Positions 53,197 to 63,030 are shown, counted from the first letter of the stretch. The stretch: DNA of 64,000 bases from PALSA-894 sp963734185 (GCA_963734185.1 CAVTGA010000001.1:2480001-2544000); one strand, 5' to 3'. The notes: a model not told the origin generated them from the letters alone. Made by a program: numbers and translations.

Positions 53197-54537
53197 TCAG
53201 CCGCCCTGTTTAGGGATCAGGCCCTGGGAGCGGCCGACTACCGCGACCAGCATGCCGGCATCGAGCAAGCGCTTGGCGACGCGCCGCGCGTCGGCGGGCG
53301 TGACGGCGTCGATCATGGCGGAGCGCCGTTCGATATAGTCGATGCCGAGCCCGTCGAGTTGGATCTGGACCAGCTGACCGGCGATCTTGGTCGAGGTGTC
53401 GAAGGCAAGCGCGTAGGAGCCTTTGAGAAACGCCTGGGCCTTGGCGAGCTCCTCTGCGGTCGGTCCCAACTCGGCCATGCGGCGGATTTCCTGCTCGATG
53501 ATGGCGAGCGTCTCGCCGGCGCGGTCGGCGCGCGTCGCGGTGCTGCCGGACAGCACCGCGGCATGATCGAACCAGTAGAGGCTGGAGCGGATCGAGTAGG
53601 CGAGACCGCGTTTCTCGCGCACCTCCTGATAAAGGCGCGACGACATGCTGCTGCCGCCGAGGATGTGGTTGACGATGTAGGCGGCGAAGAAATCCGGATC
53701 CTTGCGGTCGATGCCGGGACCGCCGAACGCAATGACCGTCTGGGGCACGTCGAGATCGACCACCAGGCGCTGTCCCAGTCCCTGCATGCGCGCCGGGGCA
53801 ACGGCGGGCAGCTCGGCCTTGGCCGGCAGGTCGGCGAACACGCGATCGATCAGCCTGCCGGCTGCCTCGGCGTCGATGTCGCCGACGATGCCGATCGTGA
53901 GGTCGCTGCGCGCGAACACGCGCCGGGTATAGGCCTTGAGGTCGTCGACGGTGATCTGCGGCACCGATTCGAGGCTGCCGTTGCTCGGCCGCCCGTATGG
54001 ATGATCGGGAAAAGCCGCCGCCCACCAGCGCCGATTGACGATGTCGTTCGGATTGGTGGTGCCGCGCTGCAAGCCGGTGAGCACCTGCACGCGCGTGCGC
54101 TCGAGCGGCCCGGGATCGAAACGTGCCGCCGTGAGCGCGAGACGCAACAGCTCCACGCCCTCGGCGCGGTTCTCGCTCAGCGTGCGCAGCGAGCCGCGAA
54201 AATGATCGCGGCCGGCGGAGAAGCTGATTTCGATCGCCCGTTGCTCCAGCCGCTCATGGAAGGCGCGGTCGTCGAACTCGCCGGCGCCCTCGTCGAGCAA
54301 CGAGGCCACCATGTTGGCGACGCCGGGCTTCTCGGCCGGGTCGGCATTGGCGCCGCCCGCAAAGGCGAAGTCCATGGCGATCAGCGGCACCGAGGGTTCG
54401 CGCACCAGCCAGGCTTCGATGCCGGAGGGGCTGACGATGCGTTCGATCTTGGCGGCCGACGCCGGCGTCGCGAGCACGATGAGCGCGGCCAGCGCGGCGG
54501 CGCATGCGGCGGAAGTCCGCGCGAAGACCTTCGTCAC
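53197..54537 (-). CDS. M16 family peptidase-like subunit lacking the zinc motif
   Basis: This 446-residue M16B-type protein has a signal peptide ending at PASAA. The HxxEH zinc site is absent: the equivalent region reads VANMVASLLDEGAGEF. It retains the C-terminal substrate-binding block SSMSSRLYQEVREKRGLAYSIRSSLYWF, including the Arg-Tyr pair. It should form a heterodimer with the catalytic M16 protein encoded just upstream, whose stop its start overlaps by four bases. Together they would degrade periplasmic peptides. Confidence 0.92.
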   Translation of the reverse strand: MTKVFARTSAACAAALAALIVLATPASAAKIERIVSPSGIEAWLVREPSVPLIAMDFAFAGGANADPAEKPGVANMVASLLDEGAGEFDDRAFHERLEQRAIEISFSAGRDHFRGSLRTLSENRAEGVELLRLALTAARFDPGPLERTRVQVLTGLQRGTTNPNDIVNRRWWAAAFPDHPYGRPSNGSLESVPQITVDDLKAYTRRVFARSDLTIGIVGDIDAEAAGRLIDRVFADLPAKAELPAVAPARMQGLGQRLVVDLDVPQTVIAFGGPGIDRKDPDFFAAYIVNHILGGSSMSSRLYQEVREKRGLAYSIRSSLYWFDHAAVLSGSTATRADRAGETLAIIEQEIRRMAELGPTAEELAKAQAFLKGSYALAFDTSTKIAGQLVQIQLDGLGIDYIERRSAMIDAVTPADARRVAKRLLDAGMLVAVVGRSQGLIPKQGG

Positions 54538-55898
54538 GAGCGCTTTTCCTCCCGCGTCGCAGGCTTCACCAGGTAGCCGGTGACCGAGCGGCGCTTGTCG
54601 AGATAGCGGCGCGCGGCGTCGCGCACGGCGTCGGCGCTGACCGCGCGCAGGCGCTCGGGGCGCGCCCGCACGTCCTCGATGCTGAGACCGGTGGCGAGCG
54701 CCGCGCCGTAGAGCCGCGCCAAGGTCGACTGGTTGTCCTGGGCGTAGACATAGTCGGCGATCATCCGGCCTTTGACGCGGGCGAGTTCCTCGGGTGTGAT
54801 GCCCTGCGCGATGACATCGGCAATAACGTCGTCGGTTGCCTCTTCGAGCTGGGAGAGCGTCACGCCCTGGCGCGGCGCGGCGAAGACGCCGAAGCGGGAA
54901 AGATCGCGCGCCGTTCCCTGGTACCAGGCGCCGGTGCTGGTCGCCACGCCGCGCTCGATCACCAGGGCGCGATAGAGCCGGCTGTTCGAACCGCCGCCGA
55001 GAACATGGGCAAGGACGTCAAGCGCATCGGCCTCGCCGTCTTTCGCCGTCGCGTAGGACGGCACCAGATAACTGCGCTGGACGCTCGGCTGAACGACGCG
55101 CGCGTCGGCAAGCGTGACCTGGCGCGCGGCCGCCGGCGGCGGCTCTTGCGGGCGCAGCCGCGGGCCTGCTGCGGCGCGCGATTCGATCCGGCCGTAGGTC
55201 CGCTCCGCGATCGCCTTCACGTCCTGCGCCTCTACGTCGCCCGCCACCACCACGATGGCGTTGCTCGGGGTGTAGAAACGCCGGTAGAAGGCGAGCGCAT
55301 CCTCGCGGTCGAGCGTCTCCATCTCATGGCGCCAGCCGATGACCGGCTTGCCGTAGGGATGGTTGAGATAGAGCGCGGCCGCGACCTGCTCGCCGAGACG
55401 CGCGCCGGGATCATTGTCGGTACGCTGGTTGCGCTCCTCAAGGATCACGTTGCGTTCAGGCAGGACATTGGCATCGGTGAGCACGAGACCGGTCATGCGG
55501 TCGGCCTCGAAATCCATCAAGGTTGCGAGATGTTCGCGCGCGACGCGCTGGAAGTAGCCGGTGTAGTCGGTGGAGGTGAATGCGTTCTCCTGTCCGCCGA
55601 TGGTGATCAGGGTCTGCGAGAAGCGCCCGGCCGGGTTCCTGGCGGTGCCCTTGAACATCAGATGCTCGAGGAAATGCGCGATCCCTGATTTGCCGGGCGG
55701 CTCGTCGGCGGAGCCGACCCGGTACCAGATCATATGGGTCACGACGGGGGTGCGGCGGTCCGGGACCACGACCAGTTCCAGGCCGTTGGCGAGCGTGAAA
55801 TGCGACACCGCCGCCCTGGTCTGTGCGCCCGCGTGGAGCGGCCAGGTGAGCGCGCACGCCAAGGCGGCGGCGGGCAGAAGCGCAAGCGGTCGGAGCAT
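54534..55898 (-). CDS. M16 family zinc peptidase, catalytic subunit
   Basis: This 454-residue periplasmic peptidase has an inverted zinc motif, HFLEH, in SGIAHFLEHLMFKGT and a distal Glu in NVILEERNQRTDN. A signal peptide ends near HAGAQ. GGQENAFTSTDYTGYFQ is the adjacent family block. It pairs with the zinc-less partner downstream (ATGA overlap). The ATG at 55898 is preferred because GAGG lies just upstream; a GTG at 55910 would add four residues. Confidence 0.92.
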   Translation of the reverse strand: MLRPLALLPAAALACALTWPLHAGAQTRAAVSHFTLANGLELVVVPDRRTPVVTHMIWYRVGSADEPPGKSGIAHFLEHLMFKGTARNPAGRFSQTLITIGGQENAFTSTDYTGYFQRVAREHLATLMDFEADRMTGLVLTDANVLPERNVILEERNQRTDNDPGARLGEQVAAALYLNHPYGKPVIGWRHEMETLDREDALAFYRRFYTPSNAIVVVAGDVEAQDVKAIAERTYGRIESRAAAGPRLRPQEPPPAAARQVTLADARVVQPSVQRSYLVPSYATAKDGEADALDVLAHVLGGGSNSRLYRALVIERGVATSTGAWYQGTARDLSRFGVFAAPRQGVTLSQLEEATDDVIADVIAQGITPEELARVKGRMIADYVYAQDNQSTLARLYGAALATGLSIEDVRARPERLRAVSADAVRDAARRYLDKRRSVTGYLVKPATREEKRS

Positions 55899-56006
55899 CA
55901 CCTCACTCACGGCAGGTCGAATGTACCGGCGCCATGCCGGATCGATGGACGCGACGCAACCGCGATGACCATCACGCTTGTGTGATGCCGCGCCAAGCCG
56001 ACCGCA

Positions 56007-56735
56007 TCAATAGCTGCCGGGAACGCCGATCGGCCGGTCGAAGATGGTCGGGATCTTCCAGGTACCTTTCTTGTCCTCGCCGATGCCGTAAGGCTGCGCC
56101 GTGGACGGCGTCTGGTAGCCGGGCGGCGGTTGGGTGAGCGCGGTGCGCGGCGGCTCGGCGGAAAACGTGCCTTGCTCGGGCTTGTGACCTCCAAGCAGGG
56201 AATCCAGGCTGAAGATGCTCTTGGTATTGCCGAGTTCCGACGGCCGCAGCGGTCGCCCGATATCGTTGTCGTTGATCGAGCCGGTCTTCGGATCGGTGAC
56301 GCGCCCGGCGCCCGGGATCGCGCCGCGGCGCAACTCTTCCGGCGTCATGCGCCGGCTCTGGCCCGGCTCTTCGGGCGTTCCGATGGCGGACGACGGCGTG
56401 CGGTCCTTCGTACGCGCCTCGCGAGCGCGGCGCACGTCCTGATCGCGCGGCCAGGCCGGGTTGTTCTGGACGGTCGCAGCATCCTCGGGCACCGGAAGGT
56501 CCCGGCTCGGGGGAACCACCAGCGGCGAGCGTTCGCGGTACTCGATACCGGGACGACCGACGTCGACGCCGAGACCGCCGAGAATGCCCTTGATGATCTT
56601 CTGCTCGATGGTGTCCTCGTCCTCGTCATTGGCAACGCCAGGCGAAACGCCGCCAAACCCCAGCCCAAGCCCGACGAGGCCGGCCATGACGGCGCGACAG
56701 AACTTCCCCCTGGTGTCGGTCGACATCGCGATCAC
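56007..56735 (-). CDS. Secreted Pro-rich protein, unknown function
   Basis: This 242-residue exported protein has a signal peptide (VMAGLVGLGLGFGGVSPGVA). The mature chain opens with an acidic NDEDEDTIEQKIIKGILGGLGVDVG segment, then IEYRERSPLVVPPSRDLPVPE, which recurs in alphaproteobacterial unknown secreted proteins. The remainder is Pro/Arg-rich and disordered, ending WKIPTIFDRPIGVPGSY. It sits between lspA and the M16 pair on the same strand, an arrangement common in Rhizobiales. It may be a substrate or partner of the M16 proteases. No lipobox is visible. Confidence 0.78.
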   Translation of the reverse strand: MIAMSTDTRGKFCRAVMAGLVGLGLGFGGVSPGVANDEDEDTIEQKIIKGILGGLGVDVGRPGIEYRERSPLVVPPSRDLPVPEDAATVQNNPAWPRDQDVRRAREARTKDRTPSSAIGTPEEPGQSRRMTPEELRRGAIPGAGRVTDPKTGSINDNDIGRPLRPSELGNTKSIFSLDSLLGGHKPEQGTFSAEPPRTALTQPPPGYQTPSTAQPYGIGEDKKGTWKIPTIFDRPIGVPGSY

Positions 56736-56810
56736 CCGTGTTACGCGGCCAATTCCTTAGCGATCCATGGGGCTTAGGCCTGATCCCCGGGCGCCCTATT
56801 GTGCTGCCGA

Positions 56811-57335
56811 TCAGGGCGCTTTTGCGGCGCGGCCCGCAGTCAAGGACTCATACAAGAGTCCGACGACGCCGGCAACGATGGCGGCGTCGGCGAGGTTAAA
56901 TACGTACCAGGTGAAGTTGAAGCTCGCGGTCGTCACGTGGAACAGCACGAAATCGGCGACCGCCCCATAGACGAGGCGGTCGATGGCGTTGCCGACGGCC
57001 CCGCCGATGACGAGGCCGAGCGACACGGCCATCAGCTTCGAGGTGGCGCGGGCGAGCCACGCCCACAGCAAGGCCACCGCCAGCACCTTGATGGCGAGCA
57101 GCAGGAACCGACCGAGCGCGGTCTGCTGCTGAAACAGGCCGTAGCTGATGCCGGTGTTCCAGGTGAGCACGAGATCGAGCACCGGCAGGAGGCGCACGAT
57201 GCCGCGGCTGCCGAGGTCGAACACGTTGAGCAGCCAGAGCTTGGTGGCCTGGTCGAGAGCGCATGCGACCGCCGCGACGAGCAGCCCTACGCGCGTAAAG
57301 GGACCCCAGAGGTAGCTCGCCAGGCTCACGCTCAC
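56811..57335 (-). CDS. lspA: Lipoprotein signal peptidase LspA
   Basis: This 174-residue signal peptidase II is an inner-membrane aspartyl protease that cleaves prolipoproteins. Four membrane helices are evident. Catalytic aspartates lie in GNAIDRLVYGAVADFVLF and in FNLADAAI. The GTG start at 57335 overlaps the ileS stop by four bases (GTGA), the classical ileS-lspA linkage. Length is usual. Confidence 0.95.
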   Translation of the reverse strand: MSVSLASYLWGPFTRVGLLVAAVACALDQATKLWLLNVFDLGSRGIVRLLPVLDLVLTWNTGISYGLFQQQTALGRFLLLAIKVLAVALLWAWLARATSKLMAVSLGLVIGGAVGNAIDRLVYGAVADFVLFHVTTASFNFTWYVFNLADAAIVAGVVGLLYESLTAGRAAKAP

Positions 57336-60325
57336 TCCGCCGCCTTGCGCATCGCGTCCCATTCGCGCAGCGCCTGGGCGTCGCGCGGCGTGACGTCGGG
57401 ATATTGCGGGTCGGCACCGACGCTCGGCGTGACCTTCCACGAGCGCGCGCATTTGCGGCCCTCGGCGCGGCGCGGCTCCACCGCCACGCCGGCCACGTCG
57501 TCGAGGCGGAAAGCTTCCGCCGGCCCGCTGCCCTCGATCAGCGTCGCAGCCGACGTGATGCATACTTCGGCGAGATCGACATCGAGCAGGGCTTCGAACA
57601 GCGCGGAATCCGCGACATGCACCAGCGGTGCCGCCTCGAGCGAGGAGCCGATGCGCTTGTTGGCCCGCTCGATCTCGAGCGCGCCGGTGACGACGCGGCG
57701 CACCAGGCGGACCTTGCGCCATTTTTCGGCGAGCGCATCGTCGCACCACGCCGCCGGCAGCTCGGGGAACAGCTCCAGATGCACCGAGCCGTCGGCCGAC
57801 GGATAGCGTTGCAGCCAGGCTTCCTCGGCGGTGAAGCAAAGCAAGGGGGCGAGCCAGGTCACCGTGCAGCGGAACAGGTGGTCGAGCACCGTGAGGCAGG
57901 CCTTGCGGGTGATCGACGAATAGGGATCGCAGTAGAGCGCATCCTTGCGGATGTCGAAATAGAACGCCGACAGATCGGCGGTCATGAAGGCGTTGAGGCC
58001 TGAGAAGATGCGCTTGTAGTCGAAGTCGGCATAGGCCTGCCGCACCAGCACGTCGAACTCGGCGAGCCGGTGCAGCATCAGCCGCTCGAGCGCCGGCATC
58101 GCCTCGAGCGCGACGCGGTCCTCGGCACGGAAATGGGCGAGGTTGCCGAGCATCCAGCGGATGGTGTTGCGCAGCTTGCGATAGGTCTCGACCGTGGTCT
58201 TGAGGATCTCCCGCCCGATGCGCAGGTCGTCCGCGTAGTCGGAAGCGCAGGCCCACATGCGCAGGATGTCGGCGCCCGACTGCGCCATCACGTCCTGCGG
58301 CGCGACCGTGTTGCCGAGCGACTTCGACATCTTGCGCCCGGCCTCGTCGAGCACGAAACCGTGGGTCAGCACCACGTCGAACGGCGCGCGCCCGCGCGTG
58401 CCGCAGGATTCGAGCAGCGAGGACTGAAACCAGCCGCGATGCTGGTCGGAGCCTTCCAGGTACATGACGGTGTCGGGCCCGCCGTCGCGCTTGTGATGGA
58501 TGCCGGCAAGGCCGGGGAAATGCTGCGCGTCCTCGAGCGTGAAGGCGTGGGTCGAGCCTGAATCGAACCAGACGTCGAGGATGTCGTCGACCTTCTGCCA
58601 CGGCTCGCGCGCGCGCGCACCGAGGAAGCGCTCGCGTGCACCGTCCGCGTACCAGGCGTCCGCCCCCTCCTCGGCGAAGGTCTCGACGATGCGTTGATTG
58701 ACGCGCTCGTCATGGAGGATCTCGACCGACCCGTCGACCGTCTCGCGCACGAACACCGCGATCGGCACGCCCCAGGCGCGCTGGCGCGAGATCACCCAAT
58801 CGGGACGCGACTCGATCATGCCGCGGATGCGGTTCTCGCCCGCCGGCGGGACCCAGCGCGTCGCCGCGATCGCGGCGCGCAACCGGGCACGCAGGGTGTC
58901 GCCCGGCTTGGCGCGACCGTTCTCGTCCGCGATCAGCTGGTCCATCGCGATGAACCATTGCGGCGTGTTGCGGAAGATCACCGGCTTCTTGGAGCGCCAG
59001 GAATGCGGATACTGGTGCTTGAGGCGGCCGCGCGCGATCAGCGATCCGTTATCGGTCAGGATGTCGATCACCGCCTGGTTGGCGTCGCCCTTCTCGCCCG
59101 CGTCGGTGATGACGCGTTTGCCGGTGAAGCCGGGTGCCGCGTCGGTAAAGGCGCCGTTCTCGTCGACCGTGTAGGGAATGGCCGTATTGATCCCGTGCGT
59201 CTCGAGCTCGCGCGCGTTGGCGGTCCAGACGTCGAAGTCCTCGCGGCCGTGCCCGGGCGCGGTATGGACGAAGCCGGTGCCGGCATCGTCTGCGACGTGA
59301 TCGGCGTCGAGCAAGGGCACAACGAAATCGTAGCCGCCGGCGTGACCTTGCAAGGGGTGCGCACAGGCGAGCGCGGCCAGATCGGCTGCCGGCACGGCCC
59401 GCACCTTCTCGAACGCAGCGACACGCGCCTGCTTGAACACCTCGGCGGCGAGCTTGTCGGCAACGATCAGCAGGTCGCCGCGCTTGGCCCAATTGTCTGG
59501 CGGCGCGTCGGTGACGCGGTACAGGCCGTAAGCGACCTTCGAGGAAAAGCTGATCGCGCGGTTACCCGGAATAGTCCATGGCGTCGTGGTCCAGATCAGG
59601 ATCGACGTATCGGAGTAACCCTGCCGCAGGGCCGCAAAGCGGCCGCCCTTGGCAAAGCGGACCGGGAATTTCACCCACACCTGATCGCTGACATAATCCT
59701 CGTACTCGACCTCGGCCTCGGCGAGCGCGGTCTTCTCCACCACCGACCACATCACCGGCTTGGAGCCGCGATAGAGCGTGCCGTTGGCGGCGAACTTCAT
59801 CAGTTCGCGCGCGATCGCGGCTTCGGCGAAGAAGTCCATGGTCGAATAGGGATGCTCCCAGTCGCCTTCGACGCCGAGCCGCTTGAACTCCGCGCGCTGC
59901 ACGTCGATCCAGTGCGCGGCAAAAGCCCTGCACTCGCGGCGGAACTCCACCGTCGACACCGCGTCCTTGCTCTTGCCCTTGGCGCGATAGTCCTCCTCGA
60001 TCTTCCATTCGATCGGCAGACCGTGGCAGTCCCAGCCCGGCACGTAGTTCGAATCGCAGCCGAGCATCTGCTGCGAGCGCGTCACCACGTCCTTGAGGAT
60101 CTTGTTGAGCGCGGTGCCGATGTGGATGTTGCCGTTGGCGTAGGGCGGCCCGTCGTGCAGCACGAACTTGGTGCGGCCCTTGGCGGCGCGGCGCAGACGG
60201 CCGTAAAGGTTGAACTTGGCCCAACGCGCGAGCAATTCGGGCTCGCGCTCGGGCAATCCGGCGCGCATGGGGAAGTCGGTCTGCGGCAGGAACAGCGTCG
60301 CGCTGTAGTCGCGGGCATCGGTCAT
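57332..60325 (-). CDS. ileS: Isoleucine-tRNA ligase
   Basis: This 997-residue class I synthetase shows the HIGH motif as PYANGNIHIGTALNK, the KMSKS motif as AGRKMSKSLGN, and GWDCHGLPIEWKIE and the editing domain TTPWTIPGN as expected. The C-terminal zinc finger of E. coli IleS is reduced: only GRKCARSWK remains with one Cys, as in other alphaproteobacteria. No T-box leader is visible upstream. It is followed by lspA with a four-base overlap. Confidence 0.97.
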   Translation of the reverse strand: MTDARDYSATLFLPQTDFPMRAGLPEREPELLARWAKFNLYGRLRRAAKGRTKFVLHDGPPYANGNIHIGTALNKILKDVVTRSQQMLGCDSNYVPGWDCHGLPIEWKIEEDYRAKGKSKDAVSTVEFRRECRAFAAHWIDVQRAEFKRLGVEGDWEHPYSTMDFFAEAAIARELMKFAANGTLYRGSKPVMWSVVEKTALAEAEVEYEDYVSDQVWVKFPVRFAKGGRFAALRQGYSDTSILIWTTTPWTIPGNRAISFSSKVAYGLYRVTDAPPDNWAKRGDLLIVADKLAAEVFKQARVAAFEKVRAVPAADLAALACAHPLQGHAGGYDFVVPLLDADHVADDAGTGFVHTAPGHGREDFDVWTANARELETHGINTAIPYTVDENGAFTDAAPGFTGKRVITDAGEKGDANQAVIDILTDNGSLIARGRLKHQYPHSWRSKKPVIFRNTPQWFIAMDQLIADENGRAKPGDTLRARLRAAIAATRWVPPAGENRIRGMIESRPDWVISRQRAWGVPIAVFVRETVDGSVEILHDERVNQRIVETFAEEGADAWYADGARERFLGARAREPWQKVDDILDVWFDSGSTHAFTLEDAQHFPGLAGIHHKRDGGPDTVMYLEGSDQHRGWFQSSLLESCGTRGRAPFDVVLTHGFVLDEAGRKMSKSLGNTVAPQDVMAQSGADILRMWACASDYADDLRIGREILKTTVETYRKLRNTIRWMLGNLAHFRAEDRVALEAMPALERLMLHRLAEFDVLVRQAYADFDYKRIFSGLNAFMTADLSAFYFDIRKDALYCDPYSSITRKACLTVLDHLFRCTVTWLAPLLCFTAEEAWLQRYPSADGSVHLELFPELPAAWCDDALAEKWRKVRLVRRVVTGALEIERANKRIGSSLEAAPLVHVADSALFEALLDVDLAEVCITSAATLIEGSGPAEAFRLDDVAGVAVEPRRAEGRKCARSWKVTPSVGADPQYPDVTPRDAQALREWDAMRKAAE

Positions 60326-60541
60326 GGGAATTGCTTCAGGTTCGGGATTGCGGCGCAGGGGTGAGCGAAGTCCCGGCTGCTCCGCCGACGTGAGGGTCAG
60401 GCGGAGGCCGGGCCGATAATTCGCCGAATCGGGCCCAAGCCCATGATGAAGCGCGCGTCCATGGCGCCTTCTAGCAGGGCAGGCGGGCGGGGAAAAGGCC
60501 GCGCCGGCCCGTGCTTCGGGGCAGGCGCACGAAGCCGGGAC

Positions 60542-60598
60542 TTGACAGCGGCCGAGCCCGATGCCACTTTGTCAAAAAATCTTGGCATTTGGCACAAA
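60542..60598 (+). promoter_or_regulatory. AT-rich candidate promoter/operator of toxin-antitoxin pair 2
   Basis: A TTGACA hexamer (60542-60547) is followed by an AT-rich stretch with TGCCA, TTGGCA and TGGCA elements in direct and inverted arrangement. It ends four bases before the antitoxin ATG, and no clear Shine-Dalgarno sequence follows. No good -10 box is seen at 17 bp. It could hold the antitoxin operator. Confidence 0.35.
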
Positions 60599-60601
60599 TC
60601 C

Positions 60602-61015
60602 ATGACGAAACCTTCCGCTCCACGCCCGCCTTCGTCCGGTTTCGCCGCGGCCGGCACGCCGTTTGTGACGCAGGACGCGCTACGCGCCGATCAGAGCGCG
60701 CTCGCCGCGCTTGCCCGTCACAGCTACAGCGAGGACGAGATTTTCGCCCTCGTGGTGCCGAAACGGACGCTCGCCCGGCGCAAGGCGGCGAACCAACCGC
60801 TCACCGTCGAGGAGACCGACAAGCTCAAGCGGCTCGAGCGTATCGCCGTGCAGGCGGAACGCACGTTCGGCGACCCCGCCAAGGCGCACCGTTGGCTGCG
60901 CAAGCCGAAACGCGCCCTGTCGGGCGCGACGCCGCTGGCCTATCTGGCGAGCGAGGCCGGCGCGCGCACCGTCGAGGAAATGCTCACCCGCATCGAGCAC
61001 GGCATGTTCGCCTGA
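60602..61015 (+). CDS. DUF2384 (MbcA/ParS/Xre-type) antitoxin, pair 2
   Basis: This 137-residue antitoxin has a clear C-terminal DUF2384 domain: LTVEETDKLKRLERIAVQAERTFGDPAKAHRWLRKPKRALSGATPLAYLASEAGARTVEEMLTRIEHGMFA. The helix-turn-helix region YSEDEIFALVVPKRTLARRKA is also recognisable. The start at 60602 is chosen because it gives the usual length; the frame is open upstream. The RES toxin gene follows after nine bases. It shares only domain-level similarity with antitoxin 1 (18769-19197), so the two loci were probably acquired separately. Confidence 0.9.
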   Translation: MTKPSAPRPPSSGFAAAGTPFVTQDALRADQSALAALARHSYSEDEIFALVVPKRTLARRKAANQPLTVEETDKLKRLERIAVQAERTFGDPAKAHRWLRKPKRALSGATPLAYLASEAGARTVEEMLTRIEHGMFA

Positions 61016-61024
61016 GCGGCTGTC

Positions 61025-61477
61025 GTGCGGTTCTGGCGCATCTCGGATTTTGCCGAACTCTCCGGAGAAGGCGGCTTGTACGGCGCGGCACGCTGGCATT
61101 CACGCGGCCGCAGGATCGTCTACCTCGCCGATCATCCGGCGTCCGCGTTGGTGGAGGTCCTGGTGCATCTCGAAGTCGATGTGCAGGACTTGCCGACCCA
61201 CTACCAGCTTCTCGCGATCGACATTCCGGACGACGTCACGTCCGCCACCCTGCAAATTGCCGATCTGCCGGCTGACTGGCGAGAACATCCCGTCACCACG
61301 CGACGGGAAGGCGATCGCTGGCTGGCCGAGCGCCGAACGGCTCTGCTGCGCGTGCCCTCAGCCATCATCCCGTTCACATCGAATGTACTTCTCAATCCGC
61401 TCCATCCGCATGCCGGCACAGTCCGCATCGCCGAAACCATCCGTGCGCCGTTCGATCCGCGTCTATTCGGTCGCTAG
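61025..61477 (+). CDS. RES-domain toxin (toxin-antitoxin pair 2)
   Basis: This 150-residue RES toxin of usual length has the catalytic-type residues Arg in AARWHS, Tyr in RIVYLADH and Glu in ALVEVLVHLEV, with SNVLLNPLHPHAG at the C-terminal side, matching the NAD+-degrading family. The GTG start at 61025 gives the canonical MRFWRISDF opening. Its 3' end overlaps ribF by 15 bases in convergent orientation. Together with 60602-61015 it forms a complete type II pair. Confidence 0.9.
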   Translation: MRFWRISDFAELSGEGGLYGAARWHSRGRRIVYLADHPASALVEVLVHLEVDVQDLPTHYQLLAIDIPDDVTSATLQIADLPADWREHPVTTRREGDRWLAERRTALLRVPSAIIPFTSNVLLNPLHPHAGTVRIAETIRAPFDPRLFGR

Positions 61478-62458
61478 CATCCCGAGCGCCGGAAACGCCG
61501 CCGGCGCGCGCGCGAGCGCGTCGCGGGCGCGCCGCGAATCCTCGTCCATGCGGCGCACCAGGGCCTCGACCGTATCGAACTTCAATTCCGGCCTGATCCA
61601 GCCGATGAACGCGACGTCGAGTTCGCGCCCGTAGAGATCGCCGACAAAGTCGAACAGGTGCACTTCCAGCAGCGGCGCGCCGTCGTCGAAGGTCGGACGC
61701 GTGCCGAAGCTCGCCACGCCGTCGTGCAGGCTGCCATCAAGCTTGACCCGCACCGCATAGATGCCGTGCTTCAAGGCGCAGGCCGGATCGAGCCGCAGGT
61801 TCGCGGTCGGAAATCCGAGCGCGCGGCCGCGCCGGTCGCCGGCGACCACTTCGGCGCGGACGAACCACGGATAGCCGAGCAGTTCGGCCGCCTCGACGAC
61901 GCGCCCCTCGCTGAGCGCCGCGCGGATCGACGACGACGACACCGGCCGGCCTTCGTCCTCGAGCGGCGGCGCGGTCTCGACCGAGAACCCAAGCCGCTCG
62001 CCGGCGGCGGCAAGGAACGCGGGCGAGCCCTGGCGCGCGCGGCCGAAATGGAAGTCGAAGCCGATGGCTGCACCGCGGATCGCCAGCCGGCCGACCAGGA
62101 CGCGCTCGATGAATTGTTGCGCCGTGAGATTGGCGAAGGCGGCATCGAAGGTCAGCACCAGCGCGCCGTCGAGTCCGGTGGCGGCGAGCAGTCTCAGCTT
62201 GGCGCGCTCGTCGGTGAGGCGGAACATCGCCGCGCCCGGCTGCAGCACCACGCGCGGATGCGGTTCGAACGTGACCGCCACGGCGGGAGCGTTGAGCGCG
62301 CGGGCCCGCGCCACGGCCGCTTCGACCACGGCGCGATGGCCGCGGTGCACGCCGTCGAAATTGCCGATCGCCGCGACGCCGCCGCGCAGCGTCGCAAGTT
62401 GGGCGCCGTCGTCGCGGACGACGACAAACGGTCTCGCCGGCTGCGGACGTTGGATCAT
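61463..62458 (-). CDS. ribF: Bifunctional riboflavin kinase/FAD synthetase RibF
   Basis: This 331-residue enzyme makes FMN and FAD. The N-terminal adenylyltransferase has GNFDGVHRGHRAVV and FDFHFGRARQGSP. The C-terminal kinase has the riboflavin-binding GDRRGRALGFPTANL and EVHLFDFVGDLYGREL. Length is standard. Its stop region overlaps the RES toxin gene. It is followed upstream by a 104-bp gap to the MaoC gene on the same strand. Confidence 0.96.
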   Translation of the reverse strand: MIQRPQPARPFVVVRDDGAQLATLRGGVAAIGNFDGVHRGHRAVVEAAVARARALNAPAVAVTFEPHPRVVLQPGAAMFRLTDERAKLRLLAATGLDGALVLTFDAAFANLTAQQFIERVLVGRLAIRGAAIGFDFHFGRARQGSPAFLAAAGERLGFSVETAPPLEDEGRPVSSSSIRAALSEGRVVEAAELLGYPWFVRAEVVAGDRRGRALGFPTANLRLDPACALKHGIYAVRVKLDGSLHDGVASFGTRPTFDDGAPLLEVHLFDFVGDLYGRELDVAFIGWIRPELKFDTVEALVRRMDEDSRRARDALARAPAAFPALGMLATE

Positions 62459-62562
62459 GCAGGATGGGAATTCATAGCCTGTCAGGCGCGACCGTGCCGC
62501 CGGGCGCGGCTCGAAGTCAACCCGGAACGGTCATGATGCCGCCGCGACCGGTTCGTATCCGG

Positions 62563-63030
62563 CTACGCAGCGCCGCGCGCCGGCACCGAGACGACCGCTT
62601 CGCCGTCGAGCACGGTCTTGGCGTCCACCAGCGCCTCGCAGAACAGGCGCACCTTGTGGCCCTCGGGCTTGAGTTCGACCACCTCGACGCTCACCGACAC
62701 CACGTCGCCGATCTTCACCGGACCGTGGAAATTGAGCGTCTGCGAGCGGTAAACGGCGCCCGGGCCGGGCAGCCGCGTCCCGAGCACGGCCGAGATCAGG
62801 CTGGCGGTGTAAAGGCCGTGGGCGATGCGCTGGCCGAAGCGCGTGCCCGCCGCGTAGACGTCGCAGAGATGGAGCGGATTGTCGTCGCCCGACAAGCGGG
62901 CAAAGCCGACCACGTCCTGCTCCATGACGGTCTTCATCAGCGTCTCGCGCATGCCGAGGCTCAAATCCTCGAAGCAGAGGAAGCGCAGCATGCGCGGATC
63001 GACGGCGGGGTGCGGAGGCTGGGCGGTCAT
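62563..63030 (-). CDS. MaoC-family hotdog dehydratase
   Basis: This 155-residue single-hotdog enoyl-CoA hydratase-like protein has the catalytic hydratase motif in SGDDNPLHLCDVYAAGTRFGQRIAHGLYTASLISAVLG (Asp and His of R-hydratase 2). The strand pattern YRSQTLNFHGPVKIGDVVSVSVEV is typical. The start at 63030 is chosen from the conserved length; the frame continues upstream. It probably hydrates a trans-2-enoyl-CoA to the R-3-hydroxy form; the true chain length is unknown. Confidence 0.9.
   Translation of the reverse strand: MTAQPPHPAVDPRMLRFLCFEDLSLGMRETLMKTVMEQDVVGFARLSGDDNPLHLCDVYAAGTRFGQRIAHGLYTASLISAVLGTRLPGPGAVYRSQTLNFHGPVKIGDVVSVSVEVVELKPEGHKVRLFCEALVDAKTVLDGEAVVSVPARGAA

Noticed and set aside
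60326..60541. Possible T-box or other leader RNA upstream of ileS
   Set aside because: No T-box sequence, specifier stem-loop or terminator could be found, and T-boxes are rare in proteobacteria.
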